A stretch of 64,000 bases of DNA from Paramecium pentaurelia (lineage: Eukaryota; Ciliophora; Oligohymenophorea; Peniculida; Parameciidae). The stretch covers positions 448,255 through 512,254 of the forward strand of contig CAJJDO010000046.1 in the NCBI GenBank assembly GCA_905183005.1, written 5' to 3'. The notes beneath the pieces are model-generated. The model was not told where the DNA came from and ran no database searches. It saw nothing but the letters and a program-made list of their open reading frames with translations. This document shows, in pieces, positions 50,433 through 61,761 of this stretch (the first letter of the stretch is position 1; the number at the start of each line of letters is the position of its first letter). The translations under genes and the position numbers were made by a program.

Positions 50433-50711
50433 CATAATTAAATTATTATTTGTATTTAATAAAAGAGATTAAAATATACAAATTAAAGATTTCAATTTAT
50501 TTATAGTATTAAATTTGATAGAATTAATGACTATATATTGTGTTTTAAAATAAGATATTTTTAATTTCTTATATATTATTCATTTGAATAAGAGAATATA
50601 AGAATTAATGAAAATTAATTTTAGGTATATTAATTTTTAGTTTAATTAGTTCTAAATTATTATATAAATTTGTACATTAAAATATCATTATTATGGCATT
50701 ATAAATTATAT
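50376..50711. other. convergent spacer
   Basis: A 336 bp gap where the granule-matrix-like gene and the DENN gene converge. It holds a TA dinucleotide run (listed separately) and A+T low-complexity sequence; no gene was seen. Confidence 0.6.
50402..50426. repeat. TA dinucleotide microsatellite
   Basis: About twelve uninterrupted TA units just downstream of the granule-matrix-like gene. Such runs are prone to length variation and assembly error. Confidence 0.9.
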
Positions 50712-53079
50712 TCAAATCATATTATCTTAATTAGGTACCATAATCTCAGCATTTCCATAATCTCCAATTAAAGGAACCATGCTCTTATTAAAATATGATC
50801 TAGCTGCCATTGATTAATTATCTTTGACAGGCAGACTAAGCATATTTTTATCTGCAATATTGGTCACAATGAAGTTATTTGTATTTGTATTTTGATTCAA
50901 TTACATTTATTCTTCTTCCTCTTCATTTTCTAAGAGATTCTTTCTTTTAAAAGTATTCCTTTTATTTATAAGATTTAAATGTTTAATTTAATATTATTTT
51001 CTATATTCTGATGCATTGCTTACAGCTATAGTTTATAATTCCCAATTGACTTTTTCTTAGGGAGGTAATGAATGATGAAATTAACTATGTTGATCTGATT
51101 TATCTGACTGAATTTTAGAGGATTATTAAGAAATGTTATCTTATTCTTCTGATTAATTCATATCTGGTCCACCTTGTTAAATTATTTTTTATTGTTATTC
51201 AACAATTATTTCTTCTTATTAGGGAGCTGCTTAAATGAATTTAGCTAAAGCTTGCATTTCCATACTAAGATTAAGACTACTATTTTTAAGATGTTCCAAA
51301 TATTCAGGAATGAAATCAGTTGTTTTCATTTCTACTACTTTATAATTACTGGATTCATTTTATCTTTCAAGTACTGCTTTAATATAATTATTTTGTAGAT
51401 TTTCTAGTATTACTAATTTATCATCTAAGGTTTATTCTCCAAAGCGAATACTAAGAAATCTCACATCATCAAAGAATTGTAATACACTACTAAAATAGTA
51501 TTCTACATTTTATATGTTATTTTTAATAAACTCTTCTCTATATTCCATAACTTTATAGAGATCTTTTACAAATTATTAAAAAGATAAAGTTTTAAGGAAT
51601 TGTAAAAAAAAGAGTTAATCTTAATTTTCAAATGAAGTTAGAAATTTCTTATAATCAAACATAACAATCTTTTTCTCTGATTTCTAATTTGATGTATCAG
51701 TACTGAAGTACTTATAAATATCATTTAGCATTAATAATTTAAAATTATAAAATGCTTATCGATATTTCATTATACCTTCTTCAAAGATTTCCTATATTAT
51801 AATATATATTATTTACATTCTCATAAAATTTAAGATCTGCAAATACGGTATTCATTTTACGAATGAAATAATTTTAATATTATTTTGGACATTTTGGATC
51901 ATCTGATCTTGATAGTATACGTCCATCATCTATATCATAAATCACTCTTTTTAATTCTTTTGGCAATGGTTTTTCAGACTAATTTAAATTATTTTATTTA
52001 CTATTTCATAAAGATTTCTATCTAAACCAATTATATAGGGTAGTTAGGATTTATGAAAATCAAATGATCCAGGTCTTAAATATGGAATAAATAGTCCACG
52101 CCATTATAAAGGAACAAGTAATTCTACTAAAGATTGACAAAACAATGTTATTCCTGCAGGTTTACGAGATACTATTATGATCTAATATTCAAGCATCATG
52201 TATAAAAGTAACTTGTACAAATTAAATATAGGTTAATTGAAAATTAAAACATCAAAAAGGTTATTTGATAACTTAAAAATAGAAAAGTGTGTTGTTAAAT
52301 GTGAGTTGGAGACATAATAATTCATCCAGATCTCAGAACTGCTGAACTTTAACCTATATTCTACGCTTGCTATTTATTGAAATACAAATACTTATCCTAT
52401 ACAATAGGACATTAAGTAAGTGCTGTTCTAATATAAAAGTCATATAGTTTGATTTCTTCAATCTAATATTCTTATTGTCCTCTTTTTATAGTAATTATTT
52501 TATCTCTTTCTCTATTTTATGAAAGACGTAATTTCTGGATTTTTAGTAATTGCATCAAAAAACTCCTTTGTGGAATGAAAGCAGGATATCGAGATATGAC
52601 ACAAAAAGCTTTAGGTACAAATACCTACATTAATTTATCATTTGGTGGCATTATTAAGAACATCTTTTCGTAAAAGCATGCGGATGTACAATAAAACTTG
52701 ATATGCTATTTAAAATCATTGATAACAAAGTAATTGATCTCATTTGTAGATGCTTAAACATCATCTTCTTTAAAATATTCTTCTATTTTTGTAAATCTAT
52801 TGTCCCCCTCTTTGATAGTCTTTACTCCTAAAGGGAAGCACCACTAAATTATAATAATCTTCTTATATTTTACCATGGCAATATCTGCTAAAACATGGTT
52901 CATCTTTCTTTCAACTGGATTAGGAAATATAGTAAGTATAGCAAGATCCTTCTTATTTGCAGTAGTACATGATTAAAGAATCACATCTACAATTAGATTG
53001 ATTGCTTATGATTACCTTAATCATTAGTTTTGATCCCTGCAGTGACAAAGAATTCAAAAAGATTACCTAATTTCTCCAT
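50712..53079 (-). CDS. DENN-domain protein (Rab GEF-like)
   Basis: A 740-residue protein with introns at 52987-53015, 52844-52873, 52354-52391, 51979-52001 and 51792-51816. Upstream DENN (about 1-200): LFEFFVTAGI, LTIFPNPVERKMN, WCFPLGVKTI, INYFVINDFKQHIKFYC, PKAFCVISRYPAF. Central DENN (about 275-345): NNLFDVLIFNQPIFNLYKLLLY, then the classic VSRKPAGITLFCQSLVELL-VPLQWRGLFIPYLRP-LPYIIGLD series. The C-terminal half is a coiled, Gln/Glu-rich region ending MVPNQDNMI. DENN proteins are usually guanine-nucleotide exchange factors for Rab GTPases. The intron at 52354-52391 is 38 nt, the longest here; it is chosen because it joins FYIRTAL..IVQDK to LKFSSSEIWMNYY in frame. Confidence 0.85.
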
Positions 53080-53398
53080 TAATTTATAATAATAATGAAA
53101 ATAGATTAGTAAAAGTATGAATTGAGTTAAAAGTCATTTCACATAAAAAAGGATTGAAAATACTATTCAAATTATTTATTAAGATGAATTTAATATATAT
53201 TTAAAATCATATATACATTCATTAGATTGATTCACAATAATTAATAAATAATTATTATTTGATTAGGATTCTTTTACAAATACAATAGCTCAATTTCTAA
53301 TTAATCAATTATTTAAGTAAATTAATAAAATGTACTATCTATCAACTAGTTATTTATTAATTTGATTCGCGCCAAAATGTATATTATTTATATATTGT
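53080..53398. promoter_or_regulatory. divergent promoter region
   Basis: A 319 bp gap between the divergent starts of the DENN and HAT1 genes, A+T-rich with no recognised motif. It must hold both promoters. Confidence 0.5.
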
Positions 53399-54736
53399 AT
53401 GGCAAACTTATTTGATGAAGAATAAGGACAATACTTAAGATTAAATGCTCTAAAATATCTTGAAAAACCACCTGAAATATAAAGAGAAGATGATCCATTT
53501 ATTACTAATGGCTCTTTAGCAATCACATATATTCTAGTGCAAACTGTAGAATAGTATAAGGCAGATTAAGGGTTGAAGTTTTAACCTAGTTATGTTCATT
53601 AAGTATTTAGATAAACAAATGAAATTTATGGCTATAAGGATCTTAAAATTACAATTCATGTCACAGCACTTGGATTGAAACCTTATATTAAAGTATTTAA
53701 TTTTAGAATATCTAATATAGATATCTTATAGCGAGTAAACAGAGGATGCAGATGATTTATAAGAGAGCTTCAATAAAGTATATGAGGCTGGATTTCTTTC
53801 TACTGAAGAGTAATTTATTAAAGCTCTTGAAGAAGAATAAAATCAGGAACCCTTAGGAGAATTAATTGAAGAATATGGAGATTTCAAAATATATAAATGT
53901 TAAATGGTAACCACAAATGGATTTATCTAATTCAAACCATTTTTATAAGCATTTCTTTTAGTTTTAATTGATGGAGTCCAATATCCAGGTGATGAAAATG
54001 AATGGGTTTATTTAACATTATATGAAAAACGTTAATTTGTTGGTTTGACTACTGTTTTTAAGTTTAATATTGGATGGAATAAACAAAGACATCGTTTAAG
54101 TCAAATGTTATTCTTACCATAATATTAAAGAAAAGGACATGGAAGTAGAATGTTAAGAGCTGTTTATAAATTAGGATTGGAAGATGAGAAATGTTTATAA
54201 ATTACATTAGAAGATCCATCTGAAGATTTTTAAGTGATGAGAGACATTACTGATTCTAAAATCTTGCATGAACATTTTAAAGATATAATACCAAATAAAG
54301 TATTAAAAGTAATTAATTTAAATTAGATAATTAATACAATATAAGAGATTGTTGATATACCTAAAGATAAGCTATTTGAAATTATGAAGAAAACTAAATT
54401 ACATGCATAATAAATAAAACGAGCTTATTCAATATATTTATATGCTTTTATTAATAAGTAATTTATTTATTTTTATTAAAACATTAAAGAAAGTCTTCAA
54501 AATTGATGACTGAGTTTGCTAGATATTTATTAAGAGAACATTAAAAACCATATAATAGAAAGAAGAATATTTTGGTTAGATTTGAGAATGGCAGTTCATT
54601 AGATCCAAAATAAATGCATCTTCTTGAATTAAAGGAAAAGGAAGATAGAAATATTATAGCTGAAGAAAGTTTAGGAGATGAATTTTGTTTGTTTGAACTT
54701 ATTGCTACAAAATTAAGAAAGGATAAAGTAATTTGA
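53399..54736 (+). CDS. HAT1: histone acetyltransferase HAT1
   Basis: Type B histone acetyltransferase catalytic subunit, which acetylates newly made histone H4 (Lys5/Lys12) before deposition. It has 425 residues, close to the usual 420, with introns at 53693-53720 and 54458-54489. The N-terminal HAT1 domain shows LKFQPSYVHQVF-IYGYKDLKITIHV, and the GNAT core shows GLTTVFKFNIGWN, RLSQMLFLPQY and the acetyl-CoA loop QRKGHGSRM (Q/R-x-x-G-x-G) at about residue 235, then ITLEDPSEDFQVMRD. The C-terminal helical part (KLHAQQIKRAYSIYL, LLREHQKPYNRKKN) fits HAT1. The 32 nt intron near the 3' end is supported because skipping it truncates this domain. A further in-frame 27 nt GT..AG segment about 54302-54328 could also be an intron. 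Confidence 0.92.
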
Positions 54737-54776
54737 AATTTAGACATTTTATATTTATTTTATTAATATTTATTTT

Positions 54777-55067
54777 ATGAACGAAAGAGCTGAAAATATA
54801 GACTTAGAATTAGAAAAACTAAGGAATTTTTCTAAAAGAGTACTAAAAGAATTGAGAATTAAATCAAGTTATGAGGAAGAATAAATGAATTGTAACAATC
54901 TTAAAATTGATTTGGATGAATTTCAATAATGTTGCAAAAATCTAATTGATCTTACATAGGCATTAAAATTTGATATTAGAGTCAATCAACTTACAAAAAA
55001 TTAAAGAGTAGATAGAAGTGAAGAATATGAAAAATTATAATTAAGTATTAAATAACTAAATTAATGA
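54777..55067 (+). CDS. small coiled-coil protein, unrecognised
   Basis: A 96-residue, intronless, wholly helical and charged protein (NIDLELEKLRNFSKRVLKEL, DEFQQCCKNLIDLTQALKF, EEYEKLQLSIKQLNQ). The heptad pattern and size resemble small subunits of larger complexes such as prefoldin- or BORC/BLOC-like proteins. No specific family was recognised. It starts 40 bp after HAT1. Confidence 0.6.
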
Positions 55068-55399
55068 GTATGATAATGTCTTTATATATTTCATAAAAAT
55101 CAAATATTTTTTGAATTTTCAATATTCAATTAATATATTTACTCAATTTTAAAATATCCATTTTACATATACATTTTTATTATTTAAATTCAATATTGAA
55201 AGAAAAAGAATATTAAATCAATGATGTTAATATTTTCATTGAAATTCTTTTCAATTTATTAATTACAATGTGTTAAGATATTTTGTAAGAGTTGAAGAAT
55301 CAAATCATTCTGATAAGGATGAGTTAATTTAAACATTATTCTTGAATTATTAAAAACCTTCATAAAAATATAGAAAAAATAAATTTAAATATGAGTTTA
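55068..55399. other. convergent spacer
   Basis: A 332 bp A+T-rich gap between convergent small genes. Nothing recognised. Confidence 0.6.
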
Positions 55400-55948
55400 T
55401 CATTTTGATTTTTTATCCCAGCATCTAAGAGCTGTTAAAATATTACCAAATAATCCTGATTCCTTTTAATCAATTTTTGCTTTTAAAATTCTTGGTGACT
55501 ATATTTATTTAAATATTTACATTAGAAACTTCTAAATTTACTTGTTTTTATTAAGCTTATGATAATTAATCTATTAATTTCTATTTATATTCTTTATCCT
55601 AAATTAATTAAGTTATATCATCAACCATTTTTGGGTTAATTCTCAATTACAGTCCTGCTAATACTATTAAGATTTAATTCACCATAGGGATTCCACATTC
55701 TATAAACTAGATATTAAAACTTAATTCTTACCAAATCCTTTTTAGCACCAATGATAAATTGCTTTAACTCCAATTTATACATCCTTAGTAATTATAAGAA
55801 TTAATAATCTTTAATGTAACCACTCAAAAAGTTCTTCTTCATTCATGAAATCTAAATCAAACTAGCCATTCTAATTTAGATTAGGATAATAGCTTCATTT
55901 ATCTATGATTTATTACGTATTTAGAAACTATTGTATTTAAGTTTACAT
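55400..55948 (-). CDS. small helical protein, unrecognised
   Basis: A 156-residue protein with three inferred introns (55893-55916, 55700-55731, 55499-55520) that together keep the frame exact. Sequence features are LDFMNEEELFEWLHQRLLIL, VQIGVKAIYHWCQKGFECG, QILIVLAGLQLRINPKMVDD and a C-terminal GNILTALRCWDKKSK. It is predicted all-helical, without signal peptide or membrane segment. The IYHWCQKGF repeat-like helices could be ARM/HEAT-like, but no family is claimed. The second splice uses the acceptor TATAG at 55700; the nearer TCTAG would leave the frame. Confidence 0.55.
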
Positions 55949-56027
55949 ATTTTATTATTGATTAAAATATGAGTTCTAAAGAGATGAATATCATTTTAGA
56001 ATTTAAAATTGCATCATTGAATTATAA

Positions 56028-56655
56028 TCAAATTTCTTCTCCTTCCTATTCTCTTCCCTTTCCTACTGCAAAGTTAGAATTTTATTTTTATTCATCTTAT
56101 GGTTCAGATACAATTTTTTTATTTAATTGACTTCCTTATTAGCTTGAAGATGAAGGGACTTCTAAATTATCCTTAATACTTTAATTATTTTCATTCTTAT
56201 TATTTACTTTATAATATATAAAATATTTTACTGTTATTTAATTCAATGAAGTTTTATGAATCTTCATCATCATTAAAACTCTAGGATGACTAATGATCCT
56301 TAGGAGATGAATCTTCATCAGTCTTCTACACTTTTATTTTTTTTCTAATACCATTGTCTAAGTTGAAATAGAAATCTTATTTATTTAACTCAGTCAGATC
56401 AGAGTTCTGATTATTTTTTTTTCTTTCTTTTGATGATGAATCAGTCTAAAATTATAGTTTTTCATTTACTTTTATATATACTTGTTTTAGGTCCTTAGTT
56501 GAGGGAATAGATTTATTTGATAATTTCATCTATGATTGCGCATTTTCTTGATTGTGTTCTCTCAGCGTAGGGATTAGACTTAGAGAAGCTGTTAATACAC
56601 CTACCCCAAAGCCAATTAAAATCTTTGCATCAAACAAATACTCTAGCCAATACAT
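56028..56655 (-). CDS. membrane-anchored acidic low-complexity protein
   Basis: A 200-residue protein with one inferred intron (56207-56231). An N-terminal signal-anchor-like helix (AKILIGFGVGVLTASLSLIP) is followed by about 170 hydrophilic, probably disordered residues rich in Ser, Asp, Asn, Gln and Lys (SSPKDHQSSQSFNDDED, NLEVPSSSSQQGS), ending GKGREQEGEEI. Probably a single-pass protein with its bulk on one side of the membrane. It ends 79 bp before the start of the next gene on this strand. No family was recognised. Confidence 0.6.
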
Positions 56656-56967
56656 AAGCAATAAACTTAATTAATAATAAAATTAGTTCGAAAAAAACAA
56701 TAATTCTAATTAAAAAAGCAATTATTAATTAATTAATAATATATATAAAAGTAAAATTGAAAAACAACAGTTAAATTTTTTAATATGTTGTTTTTTTAAT
56801 TTCCTATTTATTCTTCATTATAAAACTTAGTATATTCTTGAAAATTATAATTAAAAACTATATAAAAAAACTAAAAGAATAATATAGCTTAATAATTATC
56901 ATAAATATGAATAAAAAAAATAATTCAAAGTTGATAATTCAAACATATTTTATCATAACAATTAAGT
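56656..56967. other. intergenic, nothing recognised
   Basis: A 312 bp A+T-rich spacer between two minus-strand genes (hybrid kinase end and small membrane protein start). Nothing coding was seen. Confidence 0.6.
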
Positions 56968-59934
56968 TCAATTAACTTTAATTTCTAAAGTAGGAAAAAA
57001 TGTTAAAAGAATTTCTTTAAGCAAACTTTAGTTAAGTGGTTTTGTCATAAAGTAATCCATTCCACTTTCATAACACTTTTATTTAGTTTAAAGATCACAT
57101 AATCCAGTTGTAGCAATACAATAAACCTTTTTAATTTCTTCTGTTTAAATTTATGTTTTAATTAATTTAATTGTTTGAAATCCATCCATAATTGGCATAT
57201 TAATATCTAAAAATATTAATAAATAATGTTAATTATTGCAATGTTCACATGGTTTTTCCTTTTTTTATTTAATATATTATAATGATTCTTAACCATTAAA
57301 TGCATGATCACATTTTACTCCATATTTTTGCATAATTAATTTTAAACATCTTATATTGTAATATTCATCATCAACAATTAATGCTCTTGAACAACATTCA
57401 CTTTATAAACAATATTCCAACATATCTTTCTTTTATTTTGTTTAAAAAGTAGGTAAAAATTAAAATTTATTTTTATGTGATTCACTCAAAACTTCACTTT
57501 CAATTTCATCTTCAAAATGATGAACAACAGAAAATGATTTTGTTTCTTTTCTCTTCTTTTTAAATGTTAATCTTTATGAAGATAAATTTTAAGAAATAGA
57601 GTGTGATTATTAACCTAATGGTCCCTCAATATATGAATTTTATGATAATAATTTTATAGATTGAGATCCTGATGAATATTCTCTTAATGCCTTTTATTTA
57701 GAAAAATAATTTTCTTAAATATCATTTGGTAATTCAAAATAGAATTATGTTCCTATTAATAATCTTTTTACTTTTATAGGAATTCCTCTATTTAATTATT
57801 TAACAATCATATTTGATATTACTAATCCCATTCCAGAACCAACAGAATTATCAGAAACTTTAATAAATTCGTCTTTATCCAATAAATAATTAAGATTTTA
57901 TTCTTCAACTTCACTTAAACCTATTCCAGTATCTTCAATTGATAATATGAATCTATCAGCATTATTATATATATTAACTCTAATTTAACCTGATAAAGTA
58001 AATTTAACTGCATTTTACAATAATTAAAAATAAATTTATTCAAATCGTTCCTTATCTGTAATTAAATATCTATTTTTTAAATGATATTAAACTGATAATT
58101 CAATACCTTTACTTTATAAGGGTTCTTCAAATAATGTATTGATAAATTCTACAGTTTAAATGATTTACATTTCCTCTAATTTAAGTTGAAATATTTGTAA
58201 TCCTAAATGAGTAAAATCTCTGACATTATTAATAATTAAATTAAATTAAACACTATTAATTAAAATAGGATAAATATAAGTTGTTTTAATCTATTCTGAA
58301 ATACCTTCATCTTCAACAGCTAAATTGCTAAAAGTCATTAGAGAATTTAAACTAGTTCCAAGTTCATGAGATATCTATTTACACATATCAAAAAATAATT
58401 ATTTTCTAACTCTACCTTATTTTCTTTAATATTTTTAAGGGACATCTAAAAACAATAACTAAATAAGTGTTTCACTTTCACTATTTTTAACCTATTCAAT
58501 AAGTAAAACAGTATCTCTAAAATCAAATGCATCATTGTCTTCTATTGAAAAATAATAAATATTTGATAATTCTTCATAATAATCAGAAAGAAAGTCTGAT
58601 ATTTTTATTTTATGTGTAACATCATTATATTTGTATAATAATGATAATTAAAAAAATTCTTCTTGAATTCTAAAATCTTTTTTCTAAAGATCATTCTCAA
58701 ATTCTTTTTTTAAATAATCTTCTAATCTTATAGTACATTCAAATATTTCCATTTTAGTATTAAATGTTAACTTCTTCGTTGAAAATCTATCATAATAATT
58801 AGAAGGTGCATTTGGACTTTTTACAGTAGGCAAATCAAATTAAAATGTTTATCCTAGCTTTTATTAGTTAGTTGTCGTATTTAGTGTACTATTTGGTTAG
58901 TGGTATTAAGACTTCCTACAATTTTTATCTAAAATTAATGAGAGATGATTTGCATCCAAAACTACTAAAATGATATCAAGTGAGAAAATAAAGTAGCTAT
59001 CTGTTGTTACTGTAAGATAATTAAATGTATTAATGCAAATTAAGAAAAAAGCATAGTAAGGCATACTTCTTTATTATATGCTTTATTCTTTTGAAAAATG
59101 AAATTGAATTATTAGATGAACATTTAATGAGATTGAAATATTTTCTTAAGTTGAACTCCAAACTGATATTCCCTTGATTGCATAACCTAGGTAAAACAGC
59201 ATCATTTTTGTGAAATTAGAAAATCTATGTTAAAATGAAGAAATCCCTTAAATAGTGCTTCCAAGTATAAAACTAAGAAAATATATTACTAATAATGAGG
59301 AAGTTTCCTCTATCTCTTAATAATTGTGATACCCCAACTATAGAAAATAATTTAAGCCAATACTACTAGGTCTTCAGAAAATCTCAATACTTCTTTATAT
59401 TTCATTTATTTAATTAACTGCACTTTGTGTTCTAATTTAACTTCAATAATGTTATTATCAAAGGACCATACATGAAAAAATAAATATTTGAATTTCAAAT
59501 AAATTTTAAATACGTAAATCGTTTTACTCTCATCAAAATTATTAATCTCACTCTAATTATCTAGTCTATAATTTATTTTGGAACTAGTTCTCAATTGATG
59601 TTTCATCTCCTAAAAATGTAAATTAAGGAGAAACAAATTTCGAGGATTTTTGAGAAGGCATCGCTTAAAATGTCTAAAAATTTGAGAAAAATGATCTTTT
59701 ATCCCCACGGTCATTATCTTAATTTGGTTCTGAATCAGATGATTAACTTAAACTAATAAATTTTGAAGCAACATCATTGCGAAATGTAAGTTACCTAGTA
59801 CTTTAACAATTATATTAGTTGCTAGCAGTCTTATGTCTTGCTTCAAATTTATCTTTAGAATTAGTAAACTAAATCTCAATCTAGATTTCTTTTTCATTCT
59901 AAGATTTTTGGCCTTGCTTACAAATAGAACCCAT
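56968..59934 (-). CDS. membrane hybrid histidine kinase
   Basis: A 970-residue protein with two inferred introns (59527-59551, 59338-59366). It begins MGSICKQGQKS, a myristoylation/palmitoylation-like context, with about 130 soluble residues. Several hydrophobic helices follow at about 200-330 (LLVIYFLSFILGSTI, MLFYLGYAIKGISV, YYAFFLICINTFNYL, FIFSLDIILVVLD), then a PAS-like linker. The dimerisation box is ISHELGTSLNSL with His505. The HATPase shows LQNAVKFT (N), EDTGIGLS (G1) and GSGMGLVIS (G2). A receiver domain ends the protein: ALIVDDE, FLDINMPIMDG with Asp892, CIATTG, and FMTKPL with the conserved Lys. It signals by His-to-Asp relay. The exact N-terminus depends on the two introns; a separate gene for the first 130 residues is possible. 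Confidence 0.85.
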
Positions 59935-61761
59935 TCTCTCAAATGATAAGAAGTTAATAATTTTTATTATTTATAATGATTTATCTAGAATAGTGAATTC
60001 ACATCATAATATTAACTATAATAGTAGTAAATTTAATTATTGTAAATCGATATTAATCTTACAAATCAAACACTAAAAATGAAAATTCAAAAATTATTTT
60101 AGTATCTTCATTTTTATTAATCTTTTATCATTTTTAGGTAAATTAACTAATTAAAATACTCAATTATATCGTTATTTAGATTTAAATAATAATCCATAAT
60201 TAGCATATATATATCATATAATAAACATGAAGATAAAAACTTTTAAGTCTAATAATACTAAATAAAACTATTTAGTGTATTATTTATCTAAATTAATATT
60301 TAATTTTTAATTTGCATATCTAAACTTAATTAATGCTTTCCAAAGTTGTACACAATTCTGTTTATTTAATAAAGATGATTTTCTTTGGATTATGATCACT
60401 CTATTTCGAAAAAAGGTATTTTCCATCCATATTAATATAAATCATTAATGATTTGATGAGTGATTTTATTTATATTATAAATATGAGTTATAAACGATAG
60501 GTGTATTTTTATTGAAAAAGAAAGACCTTATTAATATCATCTGGTTTAATTTACAAGTTTCATTTAATTTATTTAGAGAATCTTGTTAAATAATAATTTG
60601 TAATATCAATTTTATGAATATAAAATCATTCTAATTGCTTTATGCATTAAAATTAATGAATACTCATCAGATACAATATTTAATTTAATTAGTATTAACA
60701 AAATGTAAATAAAATACAGTTGAACTTATAAATAAAAAAGTTGAGATTTAATACTTATGTTCATATATTTGGACATAAGATCAGCTGATTTGTTTTGAGA
60801 ATCATATTCGCATCAATAAATATTGTAGAAATAATTTATCTATTTCATATATTTTTTGTACTATTTTTCATTTTCAATTTTTATATTATCAATATCTTTT
60901 TTGAACAATTCAAAGGTTATATCATTCATGATTTAGAATAAACTTACTTTTTGAAACAACATTCTCTATTAAATAGATCAGTGAAAGGACCAGTAGATAT
61001 AAAAGTTTATTAATACAAATAATAATTTTAAATACTTTATTAAAAAAAATCTGGAAAAATCTTTTAAGTCTGTAACAGCATGTTCAATTTAATTAAAGAA
61101 ATAATTCATATATTCATGTATTATAATAGTTGAGATGTTAACAATTGATTCTCTTTGCTAAAATTAATACATATTTTATTATTCTCAATTATTTATAAAG
61201 ATAAGTGTAATTTAATATATAATTATGGTTTTATCCTCTTTTATTATTGATGTGCTGATTAAAATTATATTATATATCCCTCTATCAGTTAAAATTGTAA
61301 TCTATCTTAAACAATAATAAAAGTAAAAAGTAATTATATATTTTTGTAGGGATATTGAATAAGAAAAAGAGAATGTTAGAAAATCTACTCAAAGAATATG
61401 TTTGTAAAACCTTTGACAATATTTTGAAAATTGAATTCGACTATTATATTTAATTTATTAATAATTAAATAAAATTATTCATAAATTTAAATATTACTTT
61501 GGATTTAAAGTCTTTTCTAAATACTAATCATTATTGTTCTCTATATTAAATGTGATTAAATTAAAAATAATATCATTAGATTAAGTGAAATTATACCATT
61601 TGATTATAAAGTTTATAAATTTATTTATGATAATAACTTTCATTATACTATTTTATTAATATAAATGGATCTTATTGTTAACTTTATAGTAATTTTATAA
61701 TCACAATTTTTTCAGATAATGTTTGAAATAATTTTTATGAAATTATTAAATATTTTTGAGG
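59935..61761. other. long divergent spacer between two histidine kinase genes
   Basis: The largest gap in the window, about 1.8 kb, between two divergent kinase starts. The sequence is extremely A+T-rich. Scattered plus-strand TGA-free stretches with somewhat protein-like composition (around 60616-60903 and 61374-61555) have no domain, no convincing splice links and may be decayed genes or chance. No RNA gene or repeat array was recognised. Promoters of both kinases must lie at the ends. Confidence 0.5.

Noticed and set aside
59748..59942. Minus-strand frame beginning MREWVLF
   Set aside because: It is a shifted frame over the N-terminal exon of the hybrid kinase, whose MGSIC frame stays open under the ciliate code and joins the kinase by a 25 nt intron.
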